A stretch of 64,000 bases of DNA from Alkalihalobacillus deserti (GCF_020734105.1 NZ_JAJAFR010000001.1:124001-188000), one strand, 5' to 3'; shown: positions 39,702 through 48,213, counted from the stretch's first letter. Notes: generated by a model from the sequence alone, not told the origin. A program made the numbers and translations.

Positions 39702-40452
39702 GAATTGGAATTGTTCTTACGGCCATAACTACCAGTAGCAAAGTAGAAAGAACAAAAGCACTAAATGGAATCGAAGTTACCAGTGTGTCTATCCAATAAA
39801 GGACAATAACAGGTAGTGTAAGGGCGTGAGCGGTTATCGTCCATAAATGACGGTAGTGCAAGGAAGGGCGATTCCCCTTAAATAAGATAGCAATAAGCGC
39901 GAGTAAAGAGATTCCTAGATAAGCAAGCCCTGAAAGTCCTACATAAAGTAAAAGCGTTACAATAAGCTGCAATATGGGCAAGAAACCTTGCAAATCCTGA
40001 ATTCGTTTAACAAATTCATCTTTTGTAAATTCATCTAGTCCTAGCAACGTATAGGAGATGGTTTGAATGTTTCCATTTGTCACAAGAAGGATGTTTTGCT
40101 TCTGTAGTGCTATCCCTTCGTTGAGTTGTTTTAGTTCGTCGTCTGAGAATTTATTCTCTGGATCGATCAAAACAAAACCTTCACTTAATTCATCTGTATA
40201 AAAGGTTTCCATATTTTCAAATTGTAATGAACCGTTCACAATTTGAAAGGAAGGTAATTCTCCTACTAACAGATTATTCAATCGATCTATACCAGTATGA
40301 GCTGTTATATTTATAGAAATAAAATAAGGGATACTGGCAATTAAAACGATAAAAAGGACATAACCAATTGTCGTTGTAATGGGGCGGAAACGGCTATATG
40401 CAATTGTTTTTCTACTATAAAAACTTTTTAGAAACCATTCCCAATAATTCAG
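39679..40452 (-). CDS. DUF1189 family membrane protein
   Basis: The protein of about 257 residues belongs to DUF1189 (B. subtilis YqgB type). It has an N-terminal NYWEWFLKSFYSRKTIAYSR, a first membrane helix, a soluble extracytoplasmic part (about residues 50-150) and three or four C-terminal helices. The frame opens with ATG 40470, but AAAGG directly touches that codon, whereas AAAGAGGTG lies six bases before CTG 40452, giving the family N-terminus MNYWEWF. A CTG start is therefore likely, which is rare. Confidence 0.82.
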   Translation of the reverse strand: MNYWEWFLKSFYSRKTIAYSRFRPITTTIGYVLFIVLIASIPYFISINITAHTGIDRLNNLLVGELPSFQIVNGSLQFENMETFYTDELSEGFVLIDPENKFSDDELKQLNEGIALQKQNILLVTNGNIQTISYTLLGLDEFTKDEFVKRIQDLQGFLPILQLIVTLLLYVGLSGLAYLGISLLALIAILFKGNRPSLHYRHLWTITAHALTLPVIVLYWIDTLVTSIPFSAFVLSTLLLVVMAVRTIPIPKRKASA

Positions 40453-40570
40453 GTTAATCACCTCTTTCATCCTTTGCTATTTTATCTAAATAAGCGTAAA
40501 AATGCTATGACTTTTATCAAATCGATAAGAAATGACTCAGCAATTAAAAAAATATTAATTGATTACATTA

Positions 40571-40614
40571 TGAGCTTGTTCAAAAAGGGTGGTCTTCCCT
40601 TTTTGAACAAGCTC
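40571..40614. terminator. Long perfect hairpin
   Basis: GAGCTTGTTCAAAAAGGG pairs exactly with CCCTTTTTGAACAAGCTC around TGGTCTT, followed by TTTA. It lies upstream of the Na/Pi cotransporter remnant, in either orientation a possible terminator. Confidence 0.7.
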
Positions 40615-40687
40615 TTTATGAATGCTTAATAATAGATAGAGTGTCCATGTTGATGTTTGTCGAATGGTCAGGATAACGTATCATATG

Positions 40688-41169
40688 AAATGAAGGAATG
40701 AGGATGTGTGGGGTTTTGCGGGGCTATTTGTTACCTTACTCCTACAAACGAGTACTGGAACTACGATTTTAATAATAAGATTTGTTAATGCAGGGGTTAT
40801 GACTTTAAAACAGGCAATAGGTGTTATAATGGCGGCTAATATTAGAATAACGATAATAGCCTTTATTAATTTCAGCATATGACTTACCTATTGTTGCAGT
40901 TGGAGCAGCCCTTCATTTCTTTTTCAAAGCTAAAAAAGTCAATAATTATGGGCAAGTAGTTTTTTGTTTTGTTTATCGACTTGAATTAATGGGGACTGGA
41001 CAAAAACTTCTCCGAGAACTAGAATCTTTTACAGAACAACTGTTAGTGAGTGAACGAGGGTATTTGTTCTGGGTCGGCGATTGTGTTTGTTGATATTGTT
41101 AGTAATCTCGAACGTATAGGCAACCACTCAGTTAATATAGCTGTAGCGGTTATTGGTGAAGAAAACTAA
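40688..41169 (+). pseudogene. Decayed Na/Pi-cotransporter (NptA/YqeW-like) gene
   Basis: Three fragments in different frames belong to one family. The first reads GLFVTLLLQTSTGTTIL and FVNAGVMTLKQAIGVIMAAN, matching the helical repeat of Na/Pi cotransporters; it runs into TGA near 40882. The second reads PIVAVGAALHFFFKAKKV and GQVVFCFVYRLELMGTG. The third, near 41090-41169, reads SNLERIGNHSVNIAVAVIGEE, the end of the PhoU-like C-terminal domain. The middle of the gene is deleted and no start is clear. It cannot encode a working transporter. Confidence 0.75.
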
Positions 41170-41312
41170 AGTGAAAAAATGACTCAGAAGGTTAAAATGC
41201 CGTATGAGTCATTTTTCTTTTGTTGTTCAAGTAGAGAAACAAGCTTGTCTATCCTTGTATTATGTGATAAATTAAATCAGTAAGTTCAATCTAGTTTGTT
41301 GTAAAAAAGTTA

Positions 41313-41341
41313 TTGACTCATTTTATTTAGTATGGTATTAT
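41313..41341 (+). promoter_or_regulatory. Promoter of the tRNA cluster
   Basis: TTGACT at 41313-41318 and TATTAT at 41336-41341 are 17 bases apart, about 20 bases before the first tRNA. Confidence 0.7.
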
Positions 41342-41363
41342 TATTATTGTCCGAAAAAGACAT

Positions 41364-41438
41364 TCCACAGTAGCTCAGTGGTAGAGCAATCGGCTGTTAA
41401 CCGATCGGTCGTAGGTTCGAGTCCTACCTGTGGAGCCA
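41364..41438 (+). tRNA. tRNA-Asn (GTT)
   Basis: Acceptor arms TCCACAG/CTGTGGA enclose a full cloverleaf with anticodon GTT in CTGTTAA, T loop GTTCGAG and encoded CCA. Confidence 0.97.
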
Positions 41439-41444
41439 TCATAT

Positions 41445-41518
41445 GGCGGTGTAGCTCAGCTGGCTAGAGCGTACGGTTCATACCCGTGAGGTCGTGGGTT
41501 CGACTCCCTCCGCCGCTA
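41445..41518 (+). tRNA. tRNA-Met (CAT), elongator type
   Basis: GGCGGTG pairs with CGCCGCT and the anticodon loop is TTCATAC. The sequence is close to elongator tRNA-Met of B. subtilis. Unlike the other four tRNAs here, the 3' CCA is not encoded: the discriminator A is followed by CTTT. Confidence 0.95.
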
Positions 41519-41542
41519 CTTTTTAAATTAATCTTACTCTAT

Positions 41543-41619
41543 GGCGATTGTGGCGAAGTGGTTAACGCACCGGATTGTGATTCCGGCATTCGTGGGTTCA
41601 ATTCCCATCAGTCGCCCCA
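41543..41619 (+). tRNA. tRNA-His (GTG)
   Basis: The anticodon loop is TTGTGAT. GGCGATTG pairs with CAGTCGCC, giving the extra G-1:C73 pair typical of tRNA-His, with CCA encoded. Confidence 0.96.
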
Positions 41620-41622
41620 TAA

Positions 41623-41699
41623 GGACCCTTAGCTCAGTTGGTTAGAGCAGTCGGCTCATAACCGATCGGTCGTAGGTTCGAGTCCTACAGGGTCCACCA
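41623..41699 (+). tRNA. tRNA-Ile2 (CAT, lysidine-modified)
   Basis: GGACCCT pairs with AGGGTCC and the anticodon is CAT. The body matches Bacillus tRNA-Ile2, in which C34 is converted to lysidine to read AUA, rather than either tRNA-Met. CCA is encoded. Confidence 0.88.
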
Positions 41700-41702
41700 T
41701 AC

Positions 41703-41795
41703 GGAGGAATACCCAAGTCTGGCTGAAGGGATCGGTCTTGAAAACCGACAGGCGGGTCAAACCGCGCGGGGGTTCGAATCCCTCTTCCTCCTCCA
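41703..41795 (+). tRNA. tRNA-Ser (TGA)
   Basis: A 93-base tRNA with a long variable arm and anticodon TGA in CTTGAAA. GGAGGAA pairs with TTCCTCC. The discriminator before CCA reads T, whereas tRNA-Ser normally has G at position 73. Confidence 0.93.
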
Positions 41796-41810
41796 TTACA
41801 TATTAAAGTT

Positions 41811-41840
41811 AAAGGATCTGCATTTGCAGATCCTTTTTTT
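41811..41840 (+). terminator. Terminator of the tRNA cluster
   Basis: AAAGGATCTGC and GCAGATCCTTT form a perfect 11 bp stem around ATTT with seven T. The intron at 41842 starts two bases later. Confidence 0.92.
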
Positions 41841-41841
41841 A

Positions 41842-42440
41842 GTGCGCCCAGCATGGGTGCACTCTATAGGGTGAAAGTCCCTAACTGCGAGGGCATAAGT
41901 AACAGTAGCTTAACGCAAGGGTGTCTGTGGTGACGCAGGATCTGAAGGAAGAGGGCGGCGAATTTCCAGTCTGAGGAACACGAACTTCATACTAAGGCTA
42001 GGTATCTTGGATGAGTCTGCTAAACAAGACAAAGCCTTTTTGCCAAAGGTGATACAGAGTAATTGAAGTAGATAGATGGCACTCTTGGCGAGGTCTGACT
42101 GATAAGTCGAGCATACTCGGTAACCTATTCTGTGAAGAGTAGCTGAACGTCAGAAGTCAGCAGAAGTCATAGTACCAGAGAAGCTTGGAAGGGCTGAACC
42201 CAAAAGAGTGTGAAATAACCTCAACGTTTATTAACCCTTGAAGAAACAGTTGTCTGCAAAGAGCTCCCTATGGAATAGACAGTGAATCCTGTTGAAAACC
42301 ATAGATGAGAGTGGGTGTGAACAGTGAGACAGAAAAGCATAACGGTCAATGATAGCATACTCATTGACCGTTTGAATTCGGAAACTACCGTATACGGAAC
42401 CTTACATGAGGTCGGGGGTTAATCACCTCCTCCTCGGCTA
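41842..42440 (+). mobile_element. ORF-less group II intron remnant (IIC-like)
   Basis: The 5' end GTGCGCCCAGCATGGGTGC followed by ACTCTATAGGGTGAAAGTCCC, and AGCTTAACGCAAGGGTGTC with GAGGAACACGAACTTC and TAAGGCTAGGTATC, are the domain I landmarks of common Bacillus group II introns. The 3' end GAGGTCGGGGGTTAATCACC is domain VI-like. The reverse transcriptase/maturase normally carried in domain IV is absent. I find only part of the conserved domain V hairpin (CTACCGTATACGGAACC), so it is probably unable to splice. Insertion directly after the tRNA terminator is typical of group IIC introns. No gene interrupts it. Confidence 0.82.
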
Positions 42441-42552
42441 GATAAGAAGATTTTACTGAAGTATGAAAGTCTACGCGTGTTTTCTTGTTCTTTTTAAAAG
42501 GAAAGCAACCTCAATACATTTCTTCTACTAATAAAAGTGGCTTGTTCTTTTA

Positions 42553-43365
42553 CTATAGAAAATTCCAAGTTAAAATACCAAGAGCTATACAAAAGCCAGC
42601 AAAATAGGTTAGCTTCGTATTCTCAACCATTGAGATGATCCATTTTATTCCTACTAAAGCAAACAGGAAAGAAGTAATAAATGCAGTTGTTAATGCAAGA
42701 AGCTGTGTCTCACTGTAACTTCTTAGTAATTCAGGGAGCTTTAACAGACTCATTCCGATGAAAACAGGAATGGATAAAATAATGGTGTAACGGAGAGAGT
42801 TTTTTTTATTTAGACCTAAAAGGAGAGCGGTAAATAATGTGCTACCCGTCCTAGACATACCGGGGATGAGTGAAATCGCTTGGCCAAGTCCGATCATACA
42901 TGCATCTTTCCAGTTAAGTTGAGTAACCGACCTTTTTCCAACCGTTAAGCCGTGTTCGATCAAACCGAGTGATAAACCGGTGATAATTAAGGATACTCCT
43001 ATGGTAGAAGGAGTAGTGAAGCCGTCTCCTAGACTAAATTCTAAAAGAGTTACAGCAAATATGGAAATGATTGTTGAGATTATGATTAATAGAGTAAAAC
43101 GGAAATTAGCCTTGGTCTTTTGTTGTTTGATTCGTATGTGCTGCAAGAAATCTTTCGCTATTTGGCGAAGGTCTTTTCTGAAATAAACGACCACTGCTAA
43201 AACAGAAGCTATGTGTAAGAACGTTTCAAATGCTAATTTAAAATCCTCGCCTATACTTATGTGAAGAAGACGCTGCACAATTAGCATAAGAGCTGTACTC
43301 GATATAGGTAAAAATTCTGAAATACCTTGTACAAACCCAATTAAAAAAGCTTCGAACCAATTCAT
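42553..43365 (-). CDS. uppP: Undecaprenyl-diphosphatase UppP (BacA)
   Basis: The 270-residue polytopic membrane enzyme removes one phosphate from undecaprenyl diphosphate so the carrier can be reused for wall synthesis, and confers bacitracin tolerance. Both signature regions are intact: QGISEFLPISSTALMLI near residue 15 and IPGMSRTGSTLFTALLLG near residue 170. Eight helices are expected. It stands alone between the decayed intron and the divergent sodA. Confidence 0.95.
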   Translation of the reverse strand: MNWFEAFLIGFVQGISEFLPISSTALMLIVQRLLHISIGEDFKLAFETFLHIASVLAVVVYFRKDLRQIAKDFLQHIRIKQQKTKANFRFTLLIIISTIISIFAVTLLEFSLGDGFTTPSTIGVSLIITGLSLGLIEHGLTVGKRSVTQLNWKDACMIGLGQAISLIPGMSRTGSTLFTALLLGLNKKNSLRYTIILSIPVFIGMSLLKLPELLRSYSETQLLALTTAFITSFLFALVGIKWIISMVENTKLTYFAGFCIALGILTWNFL

Positions 43366-43598
43366 ATTCTAAATGCCCCCGTCTTGTCTCTTTCTATATG
43401 TGTATGAACTAGCACAATTGTTATGACGTTGACCGTGTTTATTTCACACATATGAGGGGTAGAGTAAAGAAGTCTGCTTTACTAGAAAATAATGAGCATA
43501 AACATTGCAAGAATGTTCAAATTTTGGTAATGTAAGAACTGGAAGACTTATGAAACATTTATGTTGATAAAGTTACATTAATCTGAGGAGGAATTATT

Positions 43599-44207
43599 AT
43601 GGCTTACGAATTACCGCAATTACCTTATGCAGCAAACGCACTAGAACCACATATTGACGAGACAACAATGAACATTCATCATGGTAAACACCATGCTACT
43701 TACATTACAAAGCTTAATGCAGCACTAGAAGGACACGAGGAATTAGCTAGCAAGAGCATTGAAGATTTAGTTTCTAATCTAGATGCAGTTCCTGAAAACA
43801 TTCGTGGAGCTGTTCGCAACAATGGTGGAGGACACGCAAACCATGCTTTGTTCTGGCAACTTCTTAGTCCAAATGGAGGCGGAGCTCCTTCTGGTGAGCT
43901 AGCTGATGCAATCAATTCTACATTTGGTAGCCTTGATGCATTTAAAGAAGAGTTTGCTAATGCAGGCGCTAACCGTTTCGGTTCTGGTTGGGCTTGGTTA
44001 GTTGTTGATGGTGGAAAGCTTGCTGTAACAAGCACTCCAAACCAAGACACTCCTCTTATGGAAGGCAAAACGCCAATTCTCGGTCTAGATGTTTGGGAAC
44101 ATGCTTACTACCTAAATTATCAAAATCGTCGTCCTGACTACATTAACGCATTCTGGAATGTAGTAAATTGGGATGAGGTTGCAAAACGTTATAACGAAGC
44201 TAAATAA
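43599..44207 (+). CDS. sodA: Superoxide dismutase (Mn type)
   Basis: The 202-residue enzyme disproportionates superoxide. Metal ligands are His27 region in [11 protein letters not shown], His in NHALFWQ, and Asp and His in [19 protein letters not shown]. Conserved [11 protein letters not shown] and FGSGWAWLV suit the manganese subgroup of Bacillus. GAGGAGG precedes the ATG. The order sodA-yqgE-pbpA is shared with B. subtilis. Confidence 0.97.
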   Translation: MAYELPQLPYAANALEPHIDETTMNIHHGKHHATYITKLNAALEGHEELASKSIEDLVSNLDAVPENIRGAVRNNGGGHANHALFWQLLSPNGGGAPSGELADAINSTFGSLDAFKEEFANAGANRFGSGWAWLVVDGGKLAVTSTPNQDTPLMEGKTPILGLDVWEHAYYLNYQNRRPDYINAFWNVVNWDEVAKRYNEAK

Positions 44208-44224
44208 TACTTAGAAAATGAATG

Positions 44225-44250
44225 AACCCAGGAAGATATTTCCTGGGTTT
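44225..44250 (+). terminator. Terminator after sodA
   Basis: AACCCAGGAA and TTCCTGGGTT form a perfect stem around GATAT. Confidence 0.85.
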
Positions 44251-44270
44251 ATATTCTATATTTTTCTAGA

Positions 44271-44456
44271 GAACAACCTAAGGAAAAAGCGCCTTAGGTT
44301 TTAAAGATGAGCCAAGAAAAAACGCCTTGGCTTTCAAAAAAGAACAACCTAAGGAAAAAGCGCCTTAGGTTTTAAAAAGATGAGCCAAGGAAAAACGTCT
44401 TGGCTTTCAAAAAAGAACAACCTAAGGAAAAAGCGCCTTAGGTTGTTCTTTTTTTT
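44271..44456. repeat. Tandem array of palindromes between sodA and yqgE
   Basis: A unit of about 72 bases is present two and a half times, starting at 44271, 44342 and 44415. Each full unit has two palindromes: AACCTAAGG-aaaaagcg-CCTTAGGTT and GAGCCAAGG-aaaaacg-CTTGGCTT. The last half-unit is a perfect terminator, AAGAACAACCTAAGG/CCTTAGGTTGTTCTT plus eight T. The array seems to have grown by duplication of terminator-like hairpins. Confidence 0.85.
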
Positions 44457-44505
44457 GTATAACTACATTTAGTGGTGACACACTATTTGTAAGGGTGGTG
44501 GAGTC

Positions 44506-45804
44506 GTGAATAAGTCTGTACTAAAGAAAGTGATTGGTGATATAGAGGTGACAAGAGACTTAACACTTTTGCTTGTAATTGGAGGGCTTTATGCGTTAAG
44601 TTTTGCTTTGTCAAACACATTTGTAAATGTATATCTATGGAAGCAATCTGGGGAATTTGTTGATATTGCTCTTTACAATCTAGGCTCTGTTGTTATGCAA
44701 CCTTTTGCTTTTATTATAGCTGGGAGGATCGCCAAGAAAGTTGACAGGGTTGTGGTTCTAAGGAGCGGTGTTATTACCCTTTCCATCTTTTTCTCAACTG
44801 TATTATTTTTGGGTGAAAATGCAAACGAATATCTCTTGCTTTTAGGTGCTTTAATCGGAACTGGAGTTGGTTTTTATTGGCTAGCCTTTAATGTGCTAAC
44901 CTTTGAAATTACAGAGCCTGAAACGCGAGATTTTTTTAATGGTTTCCTTGGACTTTTAACTTCATTTGCTGGAATGATTGGCCCGATCTTAGCGGGATTA
45001 ATCATTACACGGATGGAACAATTTACAGGATACACGGTTATTTTTACGATTTCTTTATCGCTTTTTGTAGTAGCTGTTTTAACAAGTTTTTTGTTAGAAC
45101 GAAGATCCGCGGAGGGACAGTTTTATTTTAGGAAAATTCTTAGAGAACGTAAACACAATCCGAATTGGCGACAGGTAACACGTGCTCACTTCTTCCAGGG
45201 TTTACGTGAAGGAACATTTGTGTTTGTCATTGTTGTTTGGGTTTATATTGCTACAGATAGTGAGCTTGCCATCGGTACATATGGGTTAGTGGCTTCAGCT
45301 GTTCAATTTGTAGCGTACTATATCATTACTCGCATGATTAAACCAACTTTCAGAAAGAAGTTGATTTTAATAGGTGGAATGATCTTATACGCTGCCATTT
45401 TTCTTATTGTGATAGGTGAACTCACTTTCATGAAACTAATTATGTATGGGGTTGTTGTCTCAATTGCGTACCCTATGCTACTTGTCCCATATGTCTCATT
45501 AACATTTGATGTAATAGGTAAAGGTTGGAAAGCTGCGGAAATGCGAGTTGAATATATTGTTGTTAGAGAATTATTTGTTAACTCTGGACGAATTGTATCA
45601 GTTTTAGCATTTTTAGCAACAATTACGTTTTTCTCAGAGGAAAAAGGCATTCCAGTATTACTTCTTATTTTAGGTGCAGGACATGCTGTTATTTATTTCT
45701 TTGTTCGTCATGTTCGATTTAAAGATGGAAAAGGTGGAGAAAGTTATTCATTCGCTAGACAAAAAGGTGGAGATGGCGATTCTACAAGTGAAACAAGAGT
45801 ATAA
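44506..45804 (+). CDS. yqgE: MFS-type membrane protein YqgE
   Basis: The 432-residue protein has about twelve hydrophobic helices and belongs to the Major Facilitator Superfamily, YqgE type, between sodA and pbpA as in B. subtilis. The N-terminus MNKSVLKKVIGDIEVTRDL is followed by the first helix with YALSFALSNTFVNVYLWK. No substrate is known. Translation starts at GTG behind GGGTGGTGGAG. The C-terminal tail is hydrophilic and Gly-rich. Confidence 0.9.
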   Translation: MNKSVLKKVIGDIEVTRDLTLLLVIGGLYALSFALSNTFVNVYLWKQSGEFVDIALYNLGSVVMQPFAFIIAGRIAKKVDRVVVLRSGVITLSIFFSTVLFLGENANEYLLLLGALIGTGVGFYWLAFNVLTFEITEPETRDFFNGFLGLLTSFAGMIGPILAGLIITRMEQFTGYTVIFTISLSLFVVAVLTSFLLERRSAEGQFYFRKILRERKHNPNWRQVTRAHFFQGLREGTFVFVIVVWVYIATDSELAIGTYGLVASAVQFVAYYIITRMIKPTFRKKLILIGGMILYAAIFLIVIGELTFMKLIMYGVVVSIAYPMLLVPYVSLTFDVIGKGWKAAEMRVEYIVVRELFVNSGRIVSVLAFLATITFFSEEKGIPVLLLILGAGHAVIYFFVRHVRFKDGKGGESYSFARQKGGDGDSTSETRV

Positions 45805-45831
45805 CCAATCTTGAATGGGTTGCTTTCCCTT

Positions 45832-45859
45832 TTGACAAAAAAGACCGATATGCTATAAT
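45832..45859 (+). promoter_or_regulatory. Consensus SigA promoter for the 6S-like RNA
   Basis: TTGACA (45832-45837) and TATAAT (45854-45859) are both perfect, with 16 bases between. Such a strong promoter fits a stable RNA. Confidence 0.85.
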
Positions 45860-45867
45860 AAAATTAA

Positions 45868-46064
45868 ATAAAGTTACCTGCCGTGTTAGTCAGCTTCTCC
45901 TTGTTTCGAACCTTGCATTTTCAAAGGGAGTTCTATATTGAAGCTCAGCCAACAAGCCAACATGTCTTGGAAGTTGAACGAGGTTCTGCGAACACCCACC
46001 TACTTAAGTAGGTTCATGAAACAACTGAAGCAACGGCATACGCGGGTTAACAAATGATTATTCT
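45868..46064 (+). ncRNA. ssrS: Putative 6S RNA
   Basis: A transcript of about 190-200 bases is expected from the consensus promoter, ending in a hairpin terminator. No protein is encoded. Ends can pair (GTTACCTGCCGT near 45873 with ACGGCATACGCGGGTTAAC near 46034), forming the closing stem, and an inner hairpin CCACCTACTTAAGTAGG is near 45993-46009. Size, terminal stem and middle single-stranded segments match 6S RNA, which binds the SigA holoenzyme. I base this on overall shape and recollection of Bacillus 6S sequence features (CTTGCATTTTCAAAGGGAG, GCATACGCGGGTT); it has not been scored against a model. Confidence 0.6.
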
Positions 46065-46100
46065 AGGCACCTCATAGTAGGTGTCTATTCTACTTTTTTG
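46065..46100 (+). terminator. Terminator of the 6S-like RNA
   Basis: TAGGCACCT and AGGTGTCTA pair around CATAGT, followed by ATTCTACTTTTTT. Confidence 0.75.
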
Positions 46101-46122
46101 GGAGTTTGGAGGAGTAATATAA

Positions 46123-48213
46123 GTGGGAAAAATAAGACTAAAGAAAAGACATCATGTCCCCATGCGTTTAAATGTACTTTTTTTCGCGGTTTTTATTTTG
46201 TTTTCAGTCCTTATTCTTAAACTAGGAATGGTCCAGATTGTTCAGGGACAAGAATTTGTGAAAGAGTTGGAACAAACAAGTAATACGACAGCAAGAATTG
46301 ATGCACCAAGAGGCATAATGTACGATCGATATGGAAATATAGTTGTTGATAATGAACTTGAACTTTCGGTTACATACACCAATCCTTCTAGAAGTACGAG
46401 TTCTGAAACCATACTTAGATTAGCTCGGGAGTTAGAAGAAATGATTGATGTTGATACAGATCGAATTACAGAAAGAGATAAACGTGATTTTATTTTACTA
46501 TTGATGACAGAAGAAGAGAGATATAAACTAGTTACTCGTGAAGAAAGAAAAGAACTCGAAAATGCGAGCGACGAATACGGTCTAGAAGTTGAGCGTGTTT
46601 CTGAGGAAGCCCTACAAGCATTAACAGAACAAGACTTACGTGTGTTGGCCATTTATAGGGAGATGTCACGTGGCTACGCGAATGCACCTCAACGAATCAA
46701 ACGTGGGATCACAGATGAAGAAGCTCACCAATTAAGTGAGAATTTGTATAGATTACCAGGAATTGATATTCAACGAGACTCCAGACGTAACTATGTTTAT
46801 GGCAATTCTTTTCGTAGTTTGTTTGGCTCAACTGGTTCTATACCAAAAGAACAGTTAGATAATTATGTATCTAAAGGCTACGATCGCTCTGATTTTGTTG
46901 GCACTAGTTTTCTAGAATTACAATATGAAAACGTTCTTCGTGGACAGAAAGCTGTAATAGAAAGCATTACGTCTTCAAGTGGAGGCGATGCTATCGAAAG
47001 CGCTACTAATGAACGTCTAGGACAACGAGGGAATGACCTAGTTCTTTCAGTTGATATGGAATTGCAGCAACAACTTGAAAAGATTATTGAAGAGGAAATG
47101 AAAAAAGCGGGAAATTCGTTTATCCTTGATCGCTCAGCCTATGGAGTGTTAATGGATCCTAGAACGGGTGACATTTTAGCGATGTCTGGTTTTTCTGATT
47201 CTGTGGGTCGTAACAGTGATGATAAGACGGATCATATTGGGAATGTGACAAAAGCTTTTGAAATGGGTTCTTCGATAAAAGCCGCTTCTGTTTTAACTGG
47301 TTTTGAGTCAGGTGTTACCTATCCGGGCAAGACGTTTAATGATCGACCGATTCGACTACCATCTACACCTGAAAAAAAATCAGTCCGTAATTATGGATGG
47401 GTTAATGATCAAAAAGCTCTTGAAGTGTCTTCTAACGTATATATGTTTGAGATAGGGATGTTAATGGCGGGTTGCCAGTATCCTAACAATTGCAGATGGA
47501 CTAATTTGCAGGCTGCATATGACGAAGTAAGATATAGTTTTAGTCAATTTGGTCTAGGTGCTGAAACCGGTATCGATTTACCTTCAACTTCAACTGGTTT
47601 AATCGGTAAAAGTGAGGTGCCAGGGAATCTCTTAGACCTTATGATCGGACAGTATGACACGTATACCCCACTTCAATTAGCTCAATATATTTCAACCATT
47701 GCTAATGATGGGTATAGAGCACAACCGCGTTTAGTAACTGAGATAAGAGAACCTATTGCTGATCGGACCAACCAAGGAGCTGTTGTTCAAAAGTTTGAAC
47801 CCACTATTTTGAATCGTATTGATATGAGTGACGAATATATCAGTCGTGTTCAACAAGGGCTTCGTAACGTTATGACAAGCGGTACTGCAAGTGGTCGTTT
47901 CTCCAATAAATCTTACCAACCAGCTGGAAAGACTGGGACAGCTCAGGTGAGAGTAGCTGTTGGCGAAGGGGATAACCGTCGATTAGTTGATGGCAATACA
48001 CAAACGTTAGTTGGTTATGCACCTTTTAACAACCCAGAAGTCGCATTTGCTATTATCGTTCCAAATGTTAAGTTAGAAAGAAATGGTGGTAGACAAGGAA
48101 TGGCACAGGAAATTGCGAGCAAAGCATTAGATGCCTATTTTGAACTGAAAGAAGTTCGTAATGGTCCTAAAGCATCTGCTCGTCCTTTACTTGAACAACC
48201 TGATAATGAATAA
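46123..48213 (+). CDS. pbpA: Penicillin-binding protein PbpA (class B transpeptidase)
   Basis: The 696-residue protein is a class B PBP that cross-links peptidoglycan during elongation. A short cytoplasmic tail and one membrane helix (residues about 14-40) are followed by the dimerisation domain (ARIDAPRGIMYDRYGN) and the transpeptidase domain with the active-site SxxK (Ser383-Lys386 in MGSSIKAAS), SSN in EVSSNVYM and KTG in AGKTGTAQ near residue 603. It begins at GTG 46123 behind GGAGGAG. Position after yqgE is as in B. subtilis. Confidence 0.94.
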   Translation: MGKIRLKKRHHVPMRLNVLFFAVFILFSVLILKLGMVQIVQGQEFVKELEQTSNTTARIDAPRGIMYDRYGNIVVDNELELSVTYTNPSRSTSSETILRLARELEEMIDVDTDRITERDKRDFILLLMTEEERYKLVTREERKELENASDEYGLEVERVSEEALQALTEQDLRVLAIYREMSRGYANAPQRIKRGITDEEAHQLSENLYRLPGIDIQRDSRRNYVYGNSFRSLFGSTGSIPKEQLDNYVSKGYDRSDFVGTSFLELQYENVLRGQKAVIESITSSSGGDAIESATNERLGQRGNDLVLSVDMELQQQLEKIIEEEMKKAGNSFILDRSAYGVLMDPRTGDILAMSGFSDSVGRNSDDKTDHIGNVTKAFEMGSSIKAASVLTGFESGVTYPGKTFNDRPIRLPSTPEKKSVRNYGWVNDQKALEVSSNVYMFEIGMLMAGCQYPNNCRWTNLQAAYDEVRYSFSQFGLGAETGIDLPSTSTGLIGKSEVPGNLLDLMIGQYDTYTPLQLAQYISTIANDGYRAQPRLVTEIREPIADRTNQGAVVQKFEPTILNRIDMSDEYISRVQQGLRNVMTSGTASGRFSNKSYQPAGKTGTAQVRVAVGEGDNRRLVDGNTQTLVGYAPFNNPEVAFAIIVPNVKLERNGGRQGMAQEIASKALDAYFELKEVRNGPKASARPLLEQPDNE

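Noticed and set aside
43700..44068. 122-residue open frame antisense to sodA
   Set aside because: Lies wholly inside sodA; a shadow of its biased codon use.
44271..44456. CRISPR-like array
   Set aside because: The repeats are palindromic, and the intervening pieces are themselves repeated and too short for spacers; no cas genes are present.
45868..46064. T-box or amino-acid riboswitch before pbpA
   Set aside because: No T-box core (AGGGTGGAACCGCG) and no aminoacyl-tRNA or biosynthetic gene downstream; shape fits a free-standing RNA better.
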